DNA of 64,000 nt from Desulforamulus aeronauticus DSM 10349 (GTDB lineage: Bacteria > Bacillota > Desulfotomaculia > Desulfotomaculales > Desulfotomaculaceae), in assembly GCF_900142375.1 (NCBI RefSeq), contig NZ_FRAR01000021.1, positions 1 through 64,000 on the forward strand, given 5' to 3'. Made by a program: the position numbers and the translations under genes. The notes under the pieces are model-generated. The model saw nothing but the letters and a program-made list of their open reading frames with translations. It made no database searches and had not been told where the DNA came from. Below, in pieces: positions 32,271 through 40,681 of this stretch (positions within the stretch are counted from its first letter, which is position 1; the number at the start of each line of letters is the position of its first letter).

Positions 32271-33215
32271 ATGCAATTTAAGAACTTTGATCAAGTTCTG
32301 AAAGGCGTAAAAAGTTTACCCAAGCTACGGGTCAGTGTAGCCAACGCCCAAGATGAAAAGGTTTTACTGGCTCTCAAAAAAGCCATGCAAGAAGGTTTTG
32401 TGGAACCTGTCCTCGTGGGTTCCCGTAGCGAAATTGAACGAGTTGCTTGGGATATCAACTTTGATTTAAAAGGTATTGAAATTTGGGAAGCAGACGCCCT
32501 GGGGGCTCCTGAAGTAGCTGTTAAACTAGTCCGAGGTGATTTCTGCCAGGTATTAATGAAGGGACTGGTGAACAGCAGCACTTTCTTGAAGGCGGTATTA
32601 AACAGTGAATGGGGTTTACGTACAGGGAAGGTTCTTAGCCATTTAGCTGTTTATGAGGTAAAAGGCTATGACCGTCTACTATTTTTAACGGATGGTGGCC
32701 TGAATATCGCTCCGGATCTTGAAATGAAAAAACATATTTGTCAAAATGCCATTGATTTTGCCCATTCTCTGGGCATTACCCTACCCAAGGTAGCTGTTCT
32801 CTCCGCCAATGAGCAAGTTAACCCTAAAATGCCAGTCACCCTGGAAGCCCAGCAAATTAGTCAAATGGCCCAAAAAGGTGAAATTACCGGCGCCCTGGTG
32901 GATGGACCCCTAGCCTTGGATATCGCCATTAGTAAGGAAGCTGCTGAACACAAGGGAATTAAGAGTCCGGTGGCTGGACAGGCAGATATTTTGCTGGTTC
33001 CTAATATTGAAGCAGGTAATCTGTTAGGAAAATCCATTACATACTTTGCCGGTGGTTTAATGGCAGGGGTTGTTTTAGGTGCCGGAGCACCGGTGGTCCT
33101 CCCTTCCCGGGCAGACACTCCCCAGGCTAAACTGCTTTCATTAGCTCTCGCCTGCCTGGCCAAACATGGCATGAATAATCAGGATAAATTTCGCTGCGAA
33201 CAAATAACCGGATAA
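32271..33215 (+). CDS. ptb: Phosphate butyryltransferase
   Basis: 314 residues from the ATG at 32271, 8 nt after AGGAG; the longer frame from 32223 overlaps buk. Phosphate acetyl/butyryltransferase family, with Leu-Met-Lys-Gly-Leu-Val-Asn-Ser-Ser, Phe-Leu-Thr-Asp-Gly-Gly-Leu-Asn-Ile and a C-terminal Pro-Asn-Ile-Glu-Ala-Gly-Asn-Leu. It converts butyryl-CoA and phosphate to butyryl-phosphate. Pairing with buk favours butyryl-CoA or related CoA esters over acetyl-CoA. Confidence 0.9.
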   Translation: MQFKNFDQVLKGVKSLPKLRVSVANAQDEKVLLALKKAMQEGFVEPVLVGSRSEIERVAWDINFDLKGIEIWEADALGAPEVAVKLVRGDFCQVLMKGLVNSSTFLKAVLNSEWGLRTGKVLSHLAVYEVKGYDRLLFLTDGGLNIAPDLEMKKHICQNAIDFAHSLGITLPKVAVLSANEQVNPKMPVTLEAQQISQMAQKGEITGALVDGPLALDIAISKEAAEHKGIKSPVAGQADILLVPNIEAGNLLGKSITYFAGGLMAGVVLGAGAPVVLPSRADTPQAKLLSLALACLAKHGMNNQDKFRCEQITG

Positions 33216-33544
33216 TCCGTTCTTGCTAAATAGACTATAATCTACAAGGCTCAATTCTTACAACAATGACTTATTTTGAACATAATATCATTTGCTTAGA
33301 GGAACTAAGCATAATATGACGAATTTTAAAAATAGCATAAATTATGAATGTTGACTAATTCTTCCTAAGTAAATTGCCCCCCATGTATACAAAATATTTT
33401 AGCCGGTATTATTTAGTAAATTGGCATAAAATTTTTATGACAAAATTTCTCTTTCTGATAGCCTAAAAAAGAAAATGCCGAAAGATTTAAAAATAATGTC
33501 CGATATTATTTCTAAAAGAGAGATTTGAAGAGGGGTAATAATGT
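33216..33544. other. Intergenic region before the FapA-like gene
   Basis: AT-rich, no gene. A TTTTGTATACAT-like element (plus strand ATGTATACAAAAT near 33381) resembles the sites before pckA and sdhC. A GAGGGG site near 33531 serves the FapA gene. Confidence 0.4.
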
Positions 33545-35371
33545 ATGGAAAATACCAGTGGTGATAAAAATTTAACCTCCCCAAATCTACAGGCTTCGGT
33601 TCCTAATTCTAGCCCCACTGAAAGAAAGGGCTTGGCCTGGGTAAAAGATGGTAAAATATTTGTCCAAAACCCAATAGGTGATGCTCCTAAGGCTACTTTT
33701 ACACCATCCCCAGAAGTTCAGGTACTGGTTAATGGCAACCCCATTATCAGTAAAACGGAATTGTCTCAGGAAGATAGCATTGAAATAACATGTATTAGTC
33801 ATACCGAACCTGGTCAGATCAAAGTACTGGTTTCCCCAGACAAAATGAATGGGATTCTTGAACTAAGCAACGAATATATAAGTACTTTTGAATTGGTAGA
33901 TAGCCAACCAGCCAATAATTTAACAGTAAAAACAACACGCAAAAGAGAATTGGCTTTTGCCCATACTAAAGAATCCTTGCTTAAATTGCTTCATACCAAC
34001 AACGTGATTTATGGCATTGATGTAGCTGCCTTGGATGATTTAATCAAGAATCCCCAGGATGGCATGGTGGTAGTAGCAAGGGGCCTCGCGCCAGGTGCTT
34101 CCACCGACGATTATATCGAACTATTATTTGACCAAAAAAGCAACGTACCCTTAGAAGATTTTTCAGGAAAGATCAGTTTTAAAGAACAAAGTAATATCCA
34201 ATCGGTAACATCTGGCGAAACCTTAGCCCAAAAAGTTCCCGGAAAAATCGGTACCCCTGGTATCAACGTTTTTAATCAACCCTGCGTAGCCCGAGAACCA
34301 AAACGAATTGACCTAGTAACGGGACCTGGTGCAGAACTCTCTGAGGATGGTAGCAAAGCCATTGCTACCAATGATGGACAGCCAAAAGTGAAGAAAGCTG
34401 CCAACACCATGGTTATTTCTGTGGAACCAGTGCTATCGATAAATGGAGATGTTAACGTAAAAACCGGCAACATCCGCTTTAAAGGTGATGTTAATATCAT
34501 CGGCTCCGTGGAAAATGATATGAGTGTCAGTGCCACAGGCAATATTACAGTTAATAACCTTATCACCAAGTGTACCATTATTGCAGGTGGTGATATTGTC
34601 ATTAAAGGAAATATTGTTAACTCTGAAGTTGTCAGCGGTGGTTTTATTGTATTGTGTAATACGTTAAAACCTCTGTTAGGGGATTTATTAAAAATCCTGG
34701 AAGACATCTATATTTCAGCCTCTTTAATGATGGAAAAACTTCCAGCCAAGTCAAATGTTATCTTTGGCAATGTGTTGGTTTTATTAATTGAGAAGAAGTT
34801 TATTCACTTCCCTTCTTTACTTGAGCGTACCAATAAAAAGTTAAAACAACTGGATTTAAAATTATTGGGTAACTTCGAAAATACTTTGGAAAAAATAATT
34901 GCTAGCTTGACAGGGATTAACATCCTAAATTATAAGACTCCTGCGGATTATCAGCAAGTATTACATGAATTAAACAAGTTCTTTTATTTCATAGATTCCT
35001 TAATTAGCAAACGAAGCTTAGTCAATGTAAAAGTAGCCTTAAATTCTGTCATCCGCAGTTCTGGAGATGTTATGGTCAGTGGCGGATTATTTAATACCCA
35101 TGTAGTGGCCGAAGGAAATGTAAAGGTTGATGGTATTGTGCGAGGGGGCATTATTGAGGCGCTAGATGATGTAACAATAAAGCAAATTGGCTCAGAAATG
35201 GGTACAAAATCAATCGTTAAAGTAGCAAGTGGTAAAAAGATAAAATTAGATCATGCCCTCGATGGAGTGACAGTTCAGGTTGGCAAAATGAGTCGCATTC
35301 TGGACAAACCTCTGAAAAATATTGAAGTTTCTTTAGACGAAGAAGGCTATCTACAATTTAAAAACAAATAA
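33545..35371 (+). CDS. FapA/DUF342 family protein
   Basis: 608 residues. An N-terminal linker precedes a DUF342 FapA domain with Leu-Leu-His-Thr-Asn-Asn-Val-Ile-Tyr-Gly-Ile-Asp, then Val-Ala-Arg-Gly-Leu-Ala-Pro. The centre is a stack of beta-helix turns (Val-Asn-Gly-Asp-Val-Asn, Ile-Arg-Phe-Lys-Gly-Asp-Val-Asn-Ile, Ile-Ile-Ala-Gly-Gly-Asp-Ile). A coiled-coil insertion at about 400-490 is followed by more beta-helix. FapA (flagellar assembly protein A) proteins are polymerising scaffolds of uncertain function, reported in flagellar positioning and lipid handling. It is monocistronic here, away from flagellar genes. Confidence 0.85.
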   Translation: MENTSGDKNLTSPNLQASVPNSSPTERKGLAWVKDGKIFVQNPIGDAPKATFTPSPEVQVLVNGNPIISKTELSQEDSIEITCISHTEPGQIKVLVSPDKMNGILELSNEYISTFELVDSQPANNLTVKTTRKRELAFAHTKESLLKLLHTNNVIYGIDVAALDDLIKNPQDGMVVVARGLAPGASTDDYIELLFDQKSNVPLEDFSGKISFKEQSNIQSVTSGETLAQKVPGKIGTPGINVFNQPCVAREPKRIDLVTGPGAELSEDGSKAIATNDGQPKVKKAANTMVISVEPVLSINGDVNVKTGNIRFKGDVNIIGSVENDMSVSATGNITVNNLITKCTIIAGGDIVIKGNIVNSEVVSGGFIVLCNTLKPLLGDLLKILEDIYISASLMMEKLPAKSNVIFGNVLVLLIEKKFIHFPSLLERTNKKLKQLDLKLLGNFENTLEKIIASLTGINILNYKTPADYQQVLHELNKFFYFIDSLISKRSLVNVKVALNSVIRSSGDVMVSGGLFNTHVVAEGNVKVDGIVRGGIIEALDDVTIKQIGSEMGTKSIVKVASGKKIKLDHALDGVTVQVGKMSRILDKPLKNIEVSLDEEGYLQFKNK

Positions 35372-35407
35372 AACGAGCCAGTTGGCAAAAACCAGCTGGC
35401 TCGTTTT
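35370..35407. terminator. Bidirectional terminator between FapA and small membrane gene
   Basis: 16-bp stem AAAACGAGCCAGTTGG / CCAGCTGGCTCGTTTT with one mismatch and a 6-nt loop. It overlaps both stop codons. Confidence 0.9.
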
Positions 35408-35618
35408 ATTCTGTATTATCTCTTTTATCGTCATTATTAAAAAAAGTATATAAAACCACGATACAAGCTGTTATGGGAATCAGCACCCAGGCATCCTCGT
35501 AGCTATAACACCTTATGACAAAGTAAAGCAGCATTGCTATTAAAAAACAAGGGAAAATACTGACTAAATACATGACAAATTCTTTTAGTGTGGGATCAAG
35601 AATTATTTTCATAGTCAT
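35406..35618 (-). CDS. Small two-TM membrane protein, unknown
   Basis: 70 residues, ATG behind AGGAACGGGG; a second ATG two codons later is possible. Two TM helices (about 14-36 and 42-60) separated by a short Tyr/Glu/Asp loop, with an acidic C-terminus (Asn-Asn-Asp-Asp-Lys-Arg-Asp). No family recognised. Convergent with the FapA gene and separated by 118 nt from the universal stress gene, whose stop precedes its promoter region. Confidence 0.6.
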   Translation of the reverse strand: MTMKIILDPTLKEFVMYLVSIFPCFLIAMLLYFVIRCYSYEDAWVLIPITACIVVLYTFFNNDDKRDNTE

Positions 35619-35736
35619 GCCCCGTTCCTAAAATAACAATCTTAATAGTTATTTTAGCATAGAAAAATTTCTACACAAGGCATTTGGCAGAATATTTACA
35701 TATTTGACAAAATTAATTGTCTTAATAATGACAAAT

Positions 35737-36180
35737 TTATTTTATAATTAACAATGAAGTCTTTCCATCAGCAATTACCTTTTCTTTGACTTTGCTAGAT
35801 GTATTACCCGGGGACTTGGGCTTTGTACCGAGAATTAATAAATCGTAGCTTCCTTGTCTTATCTCACCGGCAATTACGTCCCCAGGTTTGCCATCCCTCA
35901 CCTTCCATTCCATTTTAATTTCAAGAGTATTGGTCAGCTTACTAAAATAATCATACACCTCTTTTTGTTTGGCATTGGCCATATCATGGATGTATTGAAT
36001 GAATTGATCCTTCGTAATTGCACTGGCCAGTTGATCCACATAACCGTAATGGTCGAGACCTGTTTCAGAAATATGGAGTATTGTTACGTTGGGCTTGATA
36101 AGCTTAATAAATTCTGTAAGCTCTATCGTAAAGTTCTCTTTTTCTTCTCCGTGAACTGCAATTAAAATATTTTTATACAA
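35737..36180 (-). CDS. Universal stress protein (UspA family)
   Basis: 147 residues, TTG start behind a run of GGAGG. Usp fold with Ile-Leu-Ile-Ala-Val-His-Gly and a C-terminal Leu-Leu-Ile-Leu-Gly-Thr-Lys. The ATP-binding Gly-x2-Gly-x9-Gly-Ser/Thr pattern is only partly kept (Gly-Thr-Lys-Pro-Lys-Ser-Pro-Gly-Asn-Thr), so nucleotide binding is uncertain. A copy of a dispersed intergenic repeat (36207-36262) lies just upstream and could carry its promoter. Confidence 0.85.
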   Translation of the reverse strand: MYKNILIAVHGEEKENFTIELTEFIKLIKPNVTILHISETGLDHYGYVDQLASAITKDQFIQYIHDMANAKQKEVYDYFSKLTNTLEIKMEWKVRDGKPGDVIAGEIRQGSYDLLILGTKPKSPGNTSSKVKEKVIADGKTSLLIIK

Positions 36181-36206
36181 GAGCCTCCTCCTCCCCCACT
36201 TTCACC

Positions 36207-36262
36207 TTAGAAAAACTTAGCTTGTTCTTTCATCAATAGAAATTTTATACTTTTTGAAAGTG
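36207..36262. repeat. Dispersed intergenic repeat, copy 2
   Basis: Blocks 36207-36225 and 36227-36262 match 28175-28193 and 28236-28271. The outer ends CACTTTC (36199) and GAAAGTG (36256-36262) are inverted repeats. Confidence 0.65.
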
Positions 36263-36275
36263 TAAAGATAGTATA

Positions 36276-36306
36276 GCAGGGTAGGTTAAAATTTAACCTA
36301 CCCTGC
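36276..36306. terminator. 31-bp near-perfect palindrome after the YeiH mini-protein gene
   Basis: GCAGGGTAGGTTAAA and its exact complement flank a single A. It lies 21 nt past the mini-protein stop on the minus strand. No strong U-run follows, so it is a terminator or an mRNA-stabilising hairpin. Confidence 0.6.
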
Positions 36307-36326
36307 GTTTCTGGGAAAATTCTAAT

Positions 36327-36449
36327 TTAAGCCATTATCTTAGCTACAAGCAGTAATACTATACCCAAAGAGATAACCATATAATCTTGCTTTCTAACCT
36401 TACGGTCAGCAGCTCTTTGTTCATCAAGCGCGCTATTTTTTTCAGTCAT
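36327..36449 (-). CDS. 40-residue single-TM mini-protein downstream of YeiH transporter 1
   Basis: ATG at 36449 sits 7 nt after GGAGGTG; stop TAA at 36327-36329. It has a charged N-terminus (Thr-Glu-Lys-Asn...Arg-Ala-Ala-Asp-Arg-Lys), then Lys-Gln-Asp-Tyr-Met-Val-Ile-Ser-Leu-Gly-Ile-Val-Leu-Leu and a short end, forming one TM helix. It starts 42 nt after the YeiH stop. The other YeiH gene has a comparable mini-protein (42183-42347) sharing (Gln/Glu)-Asp-Tyr-x3-Ser-Leu before the helix. I infer a small accessory subunit. Confidence 0.65.
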   Translation of the reverse strand: MTEKNSALDEQRAADRKVRKQDYMVISLGIVLLLVAKIMA

Positions 36450-36490
36450 TTAGAAGCACCTCCACTTTTATATTCCAACTAATCAATTAC

Positions 36491-37564
36491 CTAAAAGGGA
36501 AGCAGATATTTTACGATCAGCAGAGCGATTACTGCCTTAATGGCACCTACTATAAAGCCTAAGATAATACCGTCTTTACCTGCTGCTTTCATATCGGAGA
36601 ATTTAGTGGTCAAACCAATGCTAGCAAAACCTAAAGCAAAGCACCAGTTCATAGTTTCACCAGCAAACTTTACTTCTTCTTTGCTAAAGAGACCAGCAGT
36701 GTTAGCTAAAACTGCAACTAAGAAAGCCAGTACGAATACGGGGAATTTATCCATAATAAACTGAGATTTGTTGATGCTGCTAGTAGCTTGAGTATCGTTT
36801 TTCAGCACTAACATAACTACATACAGTACAACAAAGGGCAGTAATACAACACGACCCATGTTATAGATACCAGCCATTAAACCTGCATCATGACCATACG
36901 CCATACCAGCAGCCAGAACTTGAGCAGAGTTAACGATACCTACACCAACCCAAGCACCAAACTGGTTTTGAGTTAAGCCCATCAATTTACCTAAAGCAGG
37001 GAAAGTAAACAAAGCGATCAAACCAAAGATTAAGATGGTAGCAATGGTGTAAGCCATTTCTTGGCCTTTCGCTTTAACTGCAGGACCAGTGGCTACAGTG
37101 GCGGACACACCACAGATAGAGAAGCCAGCTGCTAAGCAACCTGCTAAGGAATCTGTCATTTCATAACGTTTGCGGAGCCAGAAAGTCAACATAACCGTAG
37201 CAAACAAAGCAATCGTAATAAAGATCATACTCACAGTACCTACCTTAACTAAAGAGGCCAAGGTATATTTGGTACCCATAATAACAATACCTGTCTTGGT
37301 TAAAATGGTAGAATACTTAAGACCGGGTTCTAAAACGGAAGGAACACCCATGGTGTTACGAATAATCATACCAAAGATAATTGCTAATAGGATATGATTT
37401 AAAAGTGTTGCTTCAAAAAATGCTTTGTGGTTGGCTTTCAGGTATCCTTCACCCCACATCGCTGCCACTGCCAATAATGCTACTAGAATTAGGCCGGGAA
37501 TTGCTTTAATAAACTGTTCACTAATGCTTTGACTTTTGACCTGACCAATTTGTGTTTGTGCCAA
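36491..37564 (-). CDS. YeiH-family putative sulfate/sulfonate export transporter 1
   Basis: About 357 residues with about 10 TM helices. Motifs Leu-Leu-Ala-Ile-Ile-Phe-Gly-Met-Ile-Ile-Arg-Asn, Cys-Gly-Val-Ser-Ala-Thr-Val-Ala-Thr-Gly-Pro-Ala and Gly-Val-Gly-Ile-Val-Asn-Ser-Ala-Gln-Val-Leu-Ala are those of the YeiH (pfam03601) family. Members are annotated as sulfate exporters, but the substrate is rarely proven. I prefer the TTG at 37564, 10 nt after GGAGG; the TTG at 37570 is only 4 nt from it. A 153-residue anchored protein is encoded upstream and a mini-protein downstream. The NarX/NarL-type pair divergent from it may control it. Confidence 0.85.
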   Translation of the reverse strand: MAQTQIGQVKSQSISEQFIKAIPGLILVALLAVAAMWGEGYLKANHKAFFEATLLNHILLAIIFGMIIRNTMGVPSVLEPGLKYSTILTKTGIVIMGTKYTLASLVKVGTVSMIFITIALFATVMLTFWLRKRYEMTDSLAGCLAAGFSICGVSATVATGPAVKAKGQEMAYTIATILIFGLIALFTFPALGKLMGLTQNQFGAWVGVGIVNSAQVLAAGMAYGHDAGLMAGIYNMGRVVLLPFVVLYVVMLVLKNDTQATSSINKSQFIMDKFPVFVLAFLVAVLANTAGLFSKEEVKFAGETMNWCFALGFASIGLTTKFSDMKAAGKDGIILGFIVGAIKAVIALLIVKYLLPF

Positions 37565-37650
37565 GATCAATACACCTCCATTTTTTGTCTTCCCTTTTTG
37601 CTGGTTAGTTATTTAATGTCTTTTCTCTCCTCCCTCCAGGTAATAAAGTA

Positions 37651-38112
37651 TTAATATACTGAAACTAAAGGTGCTGTATCATAAATCTGTTTGGTATCTA
37701 GGTTGCGAATGCTACGGACTAAGAAAATATCCTCTTCATATTTACCAGTCAACCCCACGGGATCTTTGAGTGAGACATCAATTGTTTCGTTATACTTAGG
37801 TCCTACATATTTACGGAAAACAGTGTTAATCTGGCCCCGTTCCTTTGTATCGATCAACATTTGACCTTCAATGCAGATTATATCTCCATCAACTATCCTA
37901 TTCCATTGCACTTCCAATACTTCGCCATTTATACTATCAGTTTCCGGTATTTGAGATTCCCTCAGTATTTTGTTTATTCTACCAACATTAAGCATTAGTT
38001 TAGGCAGGATGATAATTACTAAAGGAGTCACACACAATAAAAGGATGATAATCCAACCATACCATTTAACAAGCTTTTCCTTTTTAGGTTGTGAGACGTT
38101 GTGTTTAACCAC
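37651..38112 (-). CDS. Membrane-anchored extracytoplasmic protein, unknown
   Basis: 153 residues, GTG start with GGAG 11 nt upstream. A basic N-terminus, one TM helix (about 17-42), then a beta-rich outside domain with Gly-Glu-Val-Leu-Glu-Val-Gln-Trp and Asp-Gly-Asp-Ile-Ile-Cys-Ile-Glu-Gly-Gln. I do not recognise a family. It lies 80 nt upstream of YeiH transporter 1 on the same strand and may be co-transcribed. Confidence 0.55.
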   Translation of the reverse strand: MVKHNVSQPKKEKLVKWYGWIIILLLCVTPLVIIILPKLMLNVGRINKILRESQIPETDSINGEVLEVQWNRIVDGDIICIEGQMLIDTKERGQINTVFRKYVGPKYNETIDVSLKDPVGLTGKYEEDIFLVRSIRNLDTKQIYDTAPLVSVY

Positions 38113-38258
38113 TACGTTATCAACTCCTAATATTTGTTCTTGCTTGTATTCACTTGCACAATCTGTTCTGCAACAGCGATGACGTTAATGAAATCTTAAT
38201 ATTTCCCAAAATAATAATCAATAATCAAGGAAGACTATGAATGTAAGTACTCATAGGA

Positions 38259-38332
38259 TGACACTTTTGTGTCAGTTTACCGATCTTTATTGTGTATTTT
38301 ACAAGACTTATATTATGTCTTGTAAAATACAC
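38259..38332 (+). promoter_or_regulatory. Two palindromes upstream of the NarX-like kinase
   Basis: TGACACTTTTGTGTCA (38259-38274) is a perfect 16-bp palindrome. It is followed by a 16-bp perfect inverted repeat GTGTATTTTACAAGAC / GTCTTGTAAAATACAC with a 9-nt loop (38292-38332). They lie between the divergent unknown-protein/YeiH genes and the kinase and could regulate either side. Confidence 0.55.
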
Positions 38333-38447
38333 TTAACCAAGCAATCCTTGCCAGCATCCAAAAGGATTCCGGTATCACCTTGTCGAAACAACAGCATAAA
38401 GACACTATGCTTTAGTAAGGGTAAACTGCTAAAATGGACGGGATAAA

Positions 38448-40076
38448 ATGACAATTAATAAAAAGTATTTGACTATATCCATCATACTGGTTGTACTATC
38501 GATTGCTTGTTGCTTATTTTTGTTAAAAAATATTCGTCAGACCGATCGACAAATTAATGCCTTCCAACAGAATCAAGAGCGTATTGCCCAATTGAATCAA
38601 TTTATTTTTCACTTAGATCAAGCCAGTGGCAGCTTAGGTGACTATATTCTTTTTCAGGATAAGCAACAGTTAAAAAATTACTATCAGTCTGGCTCCGACT
38701 GGCTTACGAATGAAGCCAGTCTCTACGATCCTGAGAATCCTGATCGAAATAAAAAAGTTTTAGAGCTTATTGAAACCTATCAAGCCTATTTATCTTTTGT
38801 AGAAAGTAAAATCTTAATTAATCAGGGTAACTTTAACGAAGGTGCTTTATTTAAAGAAAACGAAGAATATACTAATAGTCTTCGGAATAAAGTCAATATT
38901 CTCTTAAAATCTTATCAGCAAGAGATCCATGTTTTCTCCAGGGAAATTAATAGTAACAGTAATCATCTAAAATATATTGTGCTTTTTATCCTAATCTCTG
39001 CCCTGCTACTGCTGCCCTTTGTGGTATACTTAATGTTTAGACCCGCCATTAAGAAAGGGGTCTATTTAAGTTATTGCTTTCGTAATACAACGACCGCCCT
39101 TCTTTTTATCAATACTACAGGTGTTGTAAAGGATTTAAACAAAGCAGCCCAGGACTTATTTGAATTATTCCCAGAGGCGATACTGGATAAAAATATAGAT
39201 AAGTTTCCAGAACAGTTTCCTCATCTACAAAGAATTACCCAACCACTATTTCATGCTTTGCTGTATCAAGAAGAGCAACTTAAGGCAAGAGTAACTCTTT
39301 ATAAGGATGGGCGTCCGCTAGAATTAGCCGTGGATTATATTCCCGTCTTTTTAATGAATCGATTAATCGGCGCCTTATTAATGGCAAGACCAGCCACTGA
39401 TCAAAAGGACAAACCTCTTTTGTTAGATACTTTGGAAAAAGAAAGAAAGAGAATTTCCATTGAAATTCACGATTGGATTGCCAGATATATGTCTACCATC
39501 ATTCATTCCCTAGACTTTACCCTAAAATTGCACCAAAACGGGGATTTAAAAGGTGATGAGCTGATCCAAAGGCTGTCCGACCTGCGCAATCACTGTCAAA
39601 ATGCAGCCATCGAAATGCGAGGCATTATGAATGATATCCACCCCTACCTTATTGATAAAGTAGGTTTAATTTCTGCTTTAGAATCTTACATCCCGACCTT
39701 TGAAAAACTAAATAAAATTAGAGTTTTTATTTTCTATCAGGATCGTGCTTTAAGAATAAAAAAGAAAGATGAGATTATCATTTATAGAATTATCCAGGAA
39801 GCTCTCAGTAATATCGTCAAACATGCTAAAGCCACGGAAGTCGATATTAATTTTACCTTAGAGAATGAGACTATGGTTATTGAGGTAATGGACAACGGAG
39901 AAACCCAGGGGGATTTTATGGCCGGCAAGGGACTATGGGGTATGAAAGAGCGGGCTGGTCTAATCGGTGCTGAGATTCACTTTGGGCACTGTGAAACAGG
40001 TTTTTGTGTTACTCTTACTGTACCTATTCTACCAGGAGGTAAACCAGATGGAGAAAATCAAGATTATGTTAATTGA
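38448..40076 (+). CDS. NarX/DesK-type sensor histidine kinase
   Basis: 542 residues. TM1 (8-25), a helical extracytoplasmic domain (about 30-180, four-helix or CHASE3-like, Asn/Gln-rich), TM2 (about 182-204), a PAS-like domain (about 210-325), then HisKA_3 with Glu-Arg-Lys-Arg-Ile-Ser-Ile-Glu-Ile-His-Asp-Trp. The catalytic domain has Glu-Ala-Leu-Ser-Asn-Ile-Val-Lys-His-Ala and Gly-Lys-Gly-Leu-Trp-Gly-Met. This subfamily signals to NarL-type regulators, one of which starts 29 nt before this gene ends. The neighbouring YeiH transporters suggest that the signal concerns their substrate. Confidence 0.88.
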   Translation: MTINKKYLTISIILVVLSIACCLFLLKNIRQTDRQINAFQQNQERIAQLNQFIFHLDQASGSLGDYILFQDKQQLKNYYQSGSDWLTNEASLYDPENPDRNKKVLELIETYQAYLSFVESKILINQGNFNEGALFKENEEYTNSLRNKVNILLKSYQQEIHVFSREINSNSNHLKYIVLFILISALLLLPFVVYLMFRPAIKKGVYLSYCFRNTTTALLFINTTGVVKDLNKAAQDLFELFPEAILDKNIDKFPEQFPHLQRITQPLFHALLYQEEQLKARVTLYKDGRPLELAVDYIPVFLMNRLIGALLMARPATDQKDKPLLLDTLEKERKRISIEIHDWIARYMSTIIHSLDFTLKLHQNGDLKGDELIQRLSDLRNHCQNAAIEMRGIMNDIHPYLIDKVGLISALESYIPTFEKLNKIRVFIFYQDRALRIKKKDEIIIYRIIQEALSNIVKHAKATEVDINFTLENETMVIEVMDNGETQGDFMAGKGLWGMKERAGLIGAEIHFGHCETGFCVTLTVPILPGGKPDGENQDYVN

Positions 40077-40662
40077 GGATCACAATGTCTTCCGCCAGGG
40101 ACTTAAGCAACTTCTGGAACTGGAAAATAATATGACAGTGGTGGCTGAGGCAGGATCTTGCCAAGAAGCCCTGGCCAAGCTAACTTCGGATATTGATGTA
40201 ATTTTGCTGGATATTGGCTTACCCGATGGGGATGGTCTCGATTTAGCTGTGCAAATCAAGAATATATATCCTGCCATTAAACATGTAGCCCTTACCACCT
40301 ATGATGATCCTGTTTTTATTAAGAAAGCTATGGAGTGCGGTGTTAAAGGATTTGTCCCCAAATATGCGTTCTTTGATGAAATAAAATCCGCGGTACTGAT
40401 GACCAGCCGTGGTAGTTCCTATCTATATCCCGGTTTAAATACAGAAACTCTGCTACATCTTTCAGATTCTGGCTTATCTGAAAAGGAAATGAGTATTCTA
40501 TCATTATTAGCCAGTGGTAAAAATCAAAAGGAAATTGCTGCCGACCTCTATATGAGCCTTTCTACCTTTCGCAGAAGATTACGGGACATTTTTACTAAAT
40601 TAAATGTTCACTCTGTTGAGGAAGCCCTTACTATTGCAGTAAAACGGGGCATTATCAAGTAA
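40048..40662 (+). CDS. NarL/LuxR-family response regulator
   Basis: 204 residues from the ATG at 40048, 7 nt after AGGAGG. Receiver domain with Ile-Glu-Asp-His, phospho-acceptor Asp in Leu-Leu-Asp-Ile-Gly-Leu-Pro-Asp, and Lys of Val-Pro-Lys-Tyr. The C-terminal LuxR-type HTH has Leu-Ser-Glu-Lys-Glu-Met-Ser-Ile-Leu-Ser-Leu-Leu-Ala-Ser-Gly-Lys. It is translationally coupled to the kinase; the Cache/PAS sensor follows 19 nt later, so the three form one signalling operon. Confidence 0.9.
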   Translation: MEKIKIMLIEDHNVFRQGLKQLLELENNMTVVAEAGSCQEALAKLTSDIDVILLDIGLPDGDGLDLAVQIKNIYPAIKHVALTTYDDPVFIKKAMECGVKGFVPKYAFFDEIKSAVLMTSRGSSYLYPGLNTETLLHLSDSGLSEKEMSILSLLASGKNQKEIAADLYMSLSTFRRRLRDIFTKLNVHSVEEALTIAVKRGIIK

Positions 40663-40681
40663 ACTTTTCGGAGGAAGCTCA

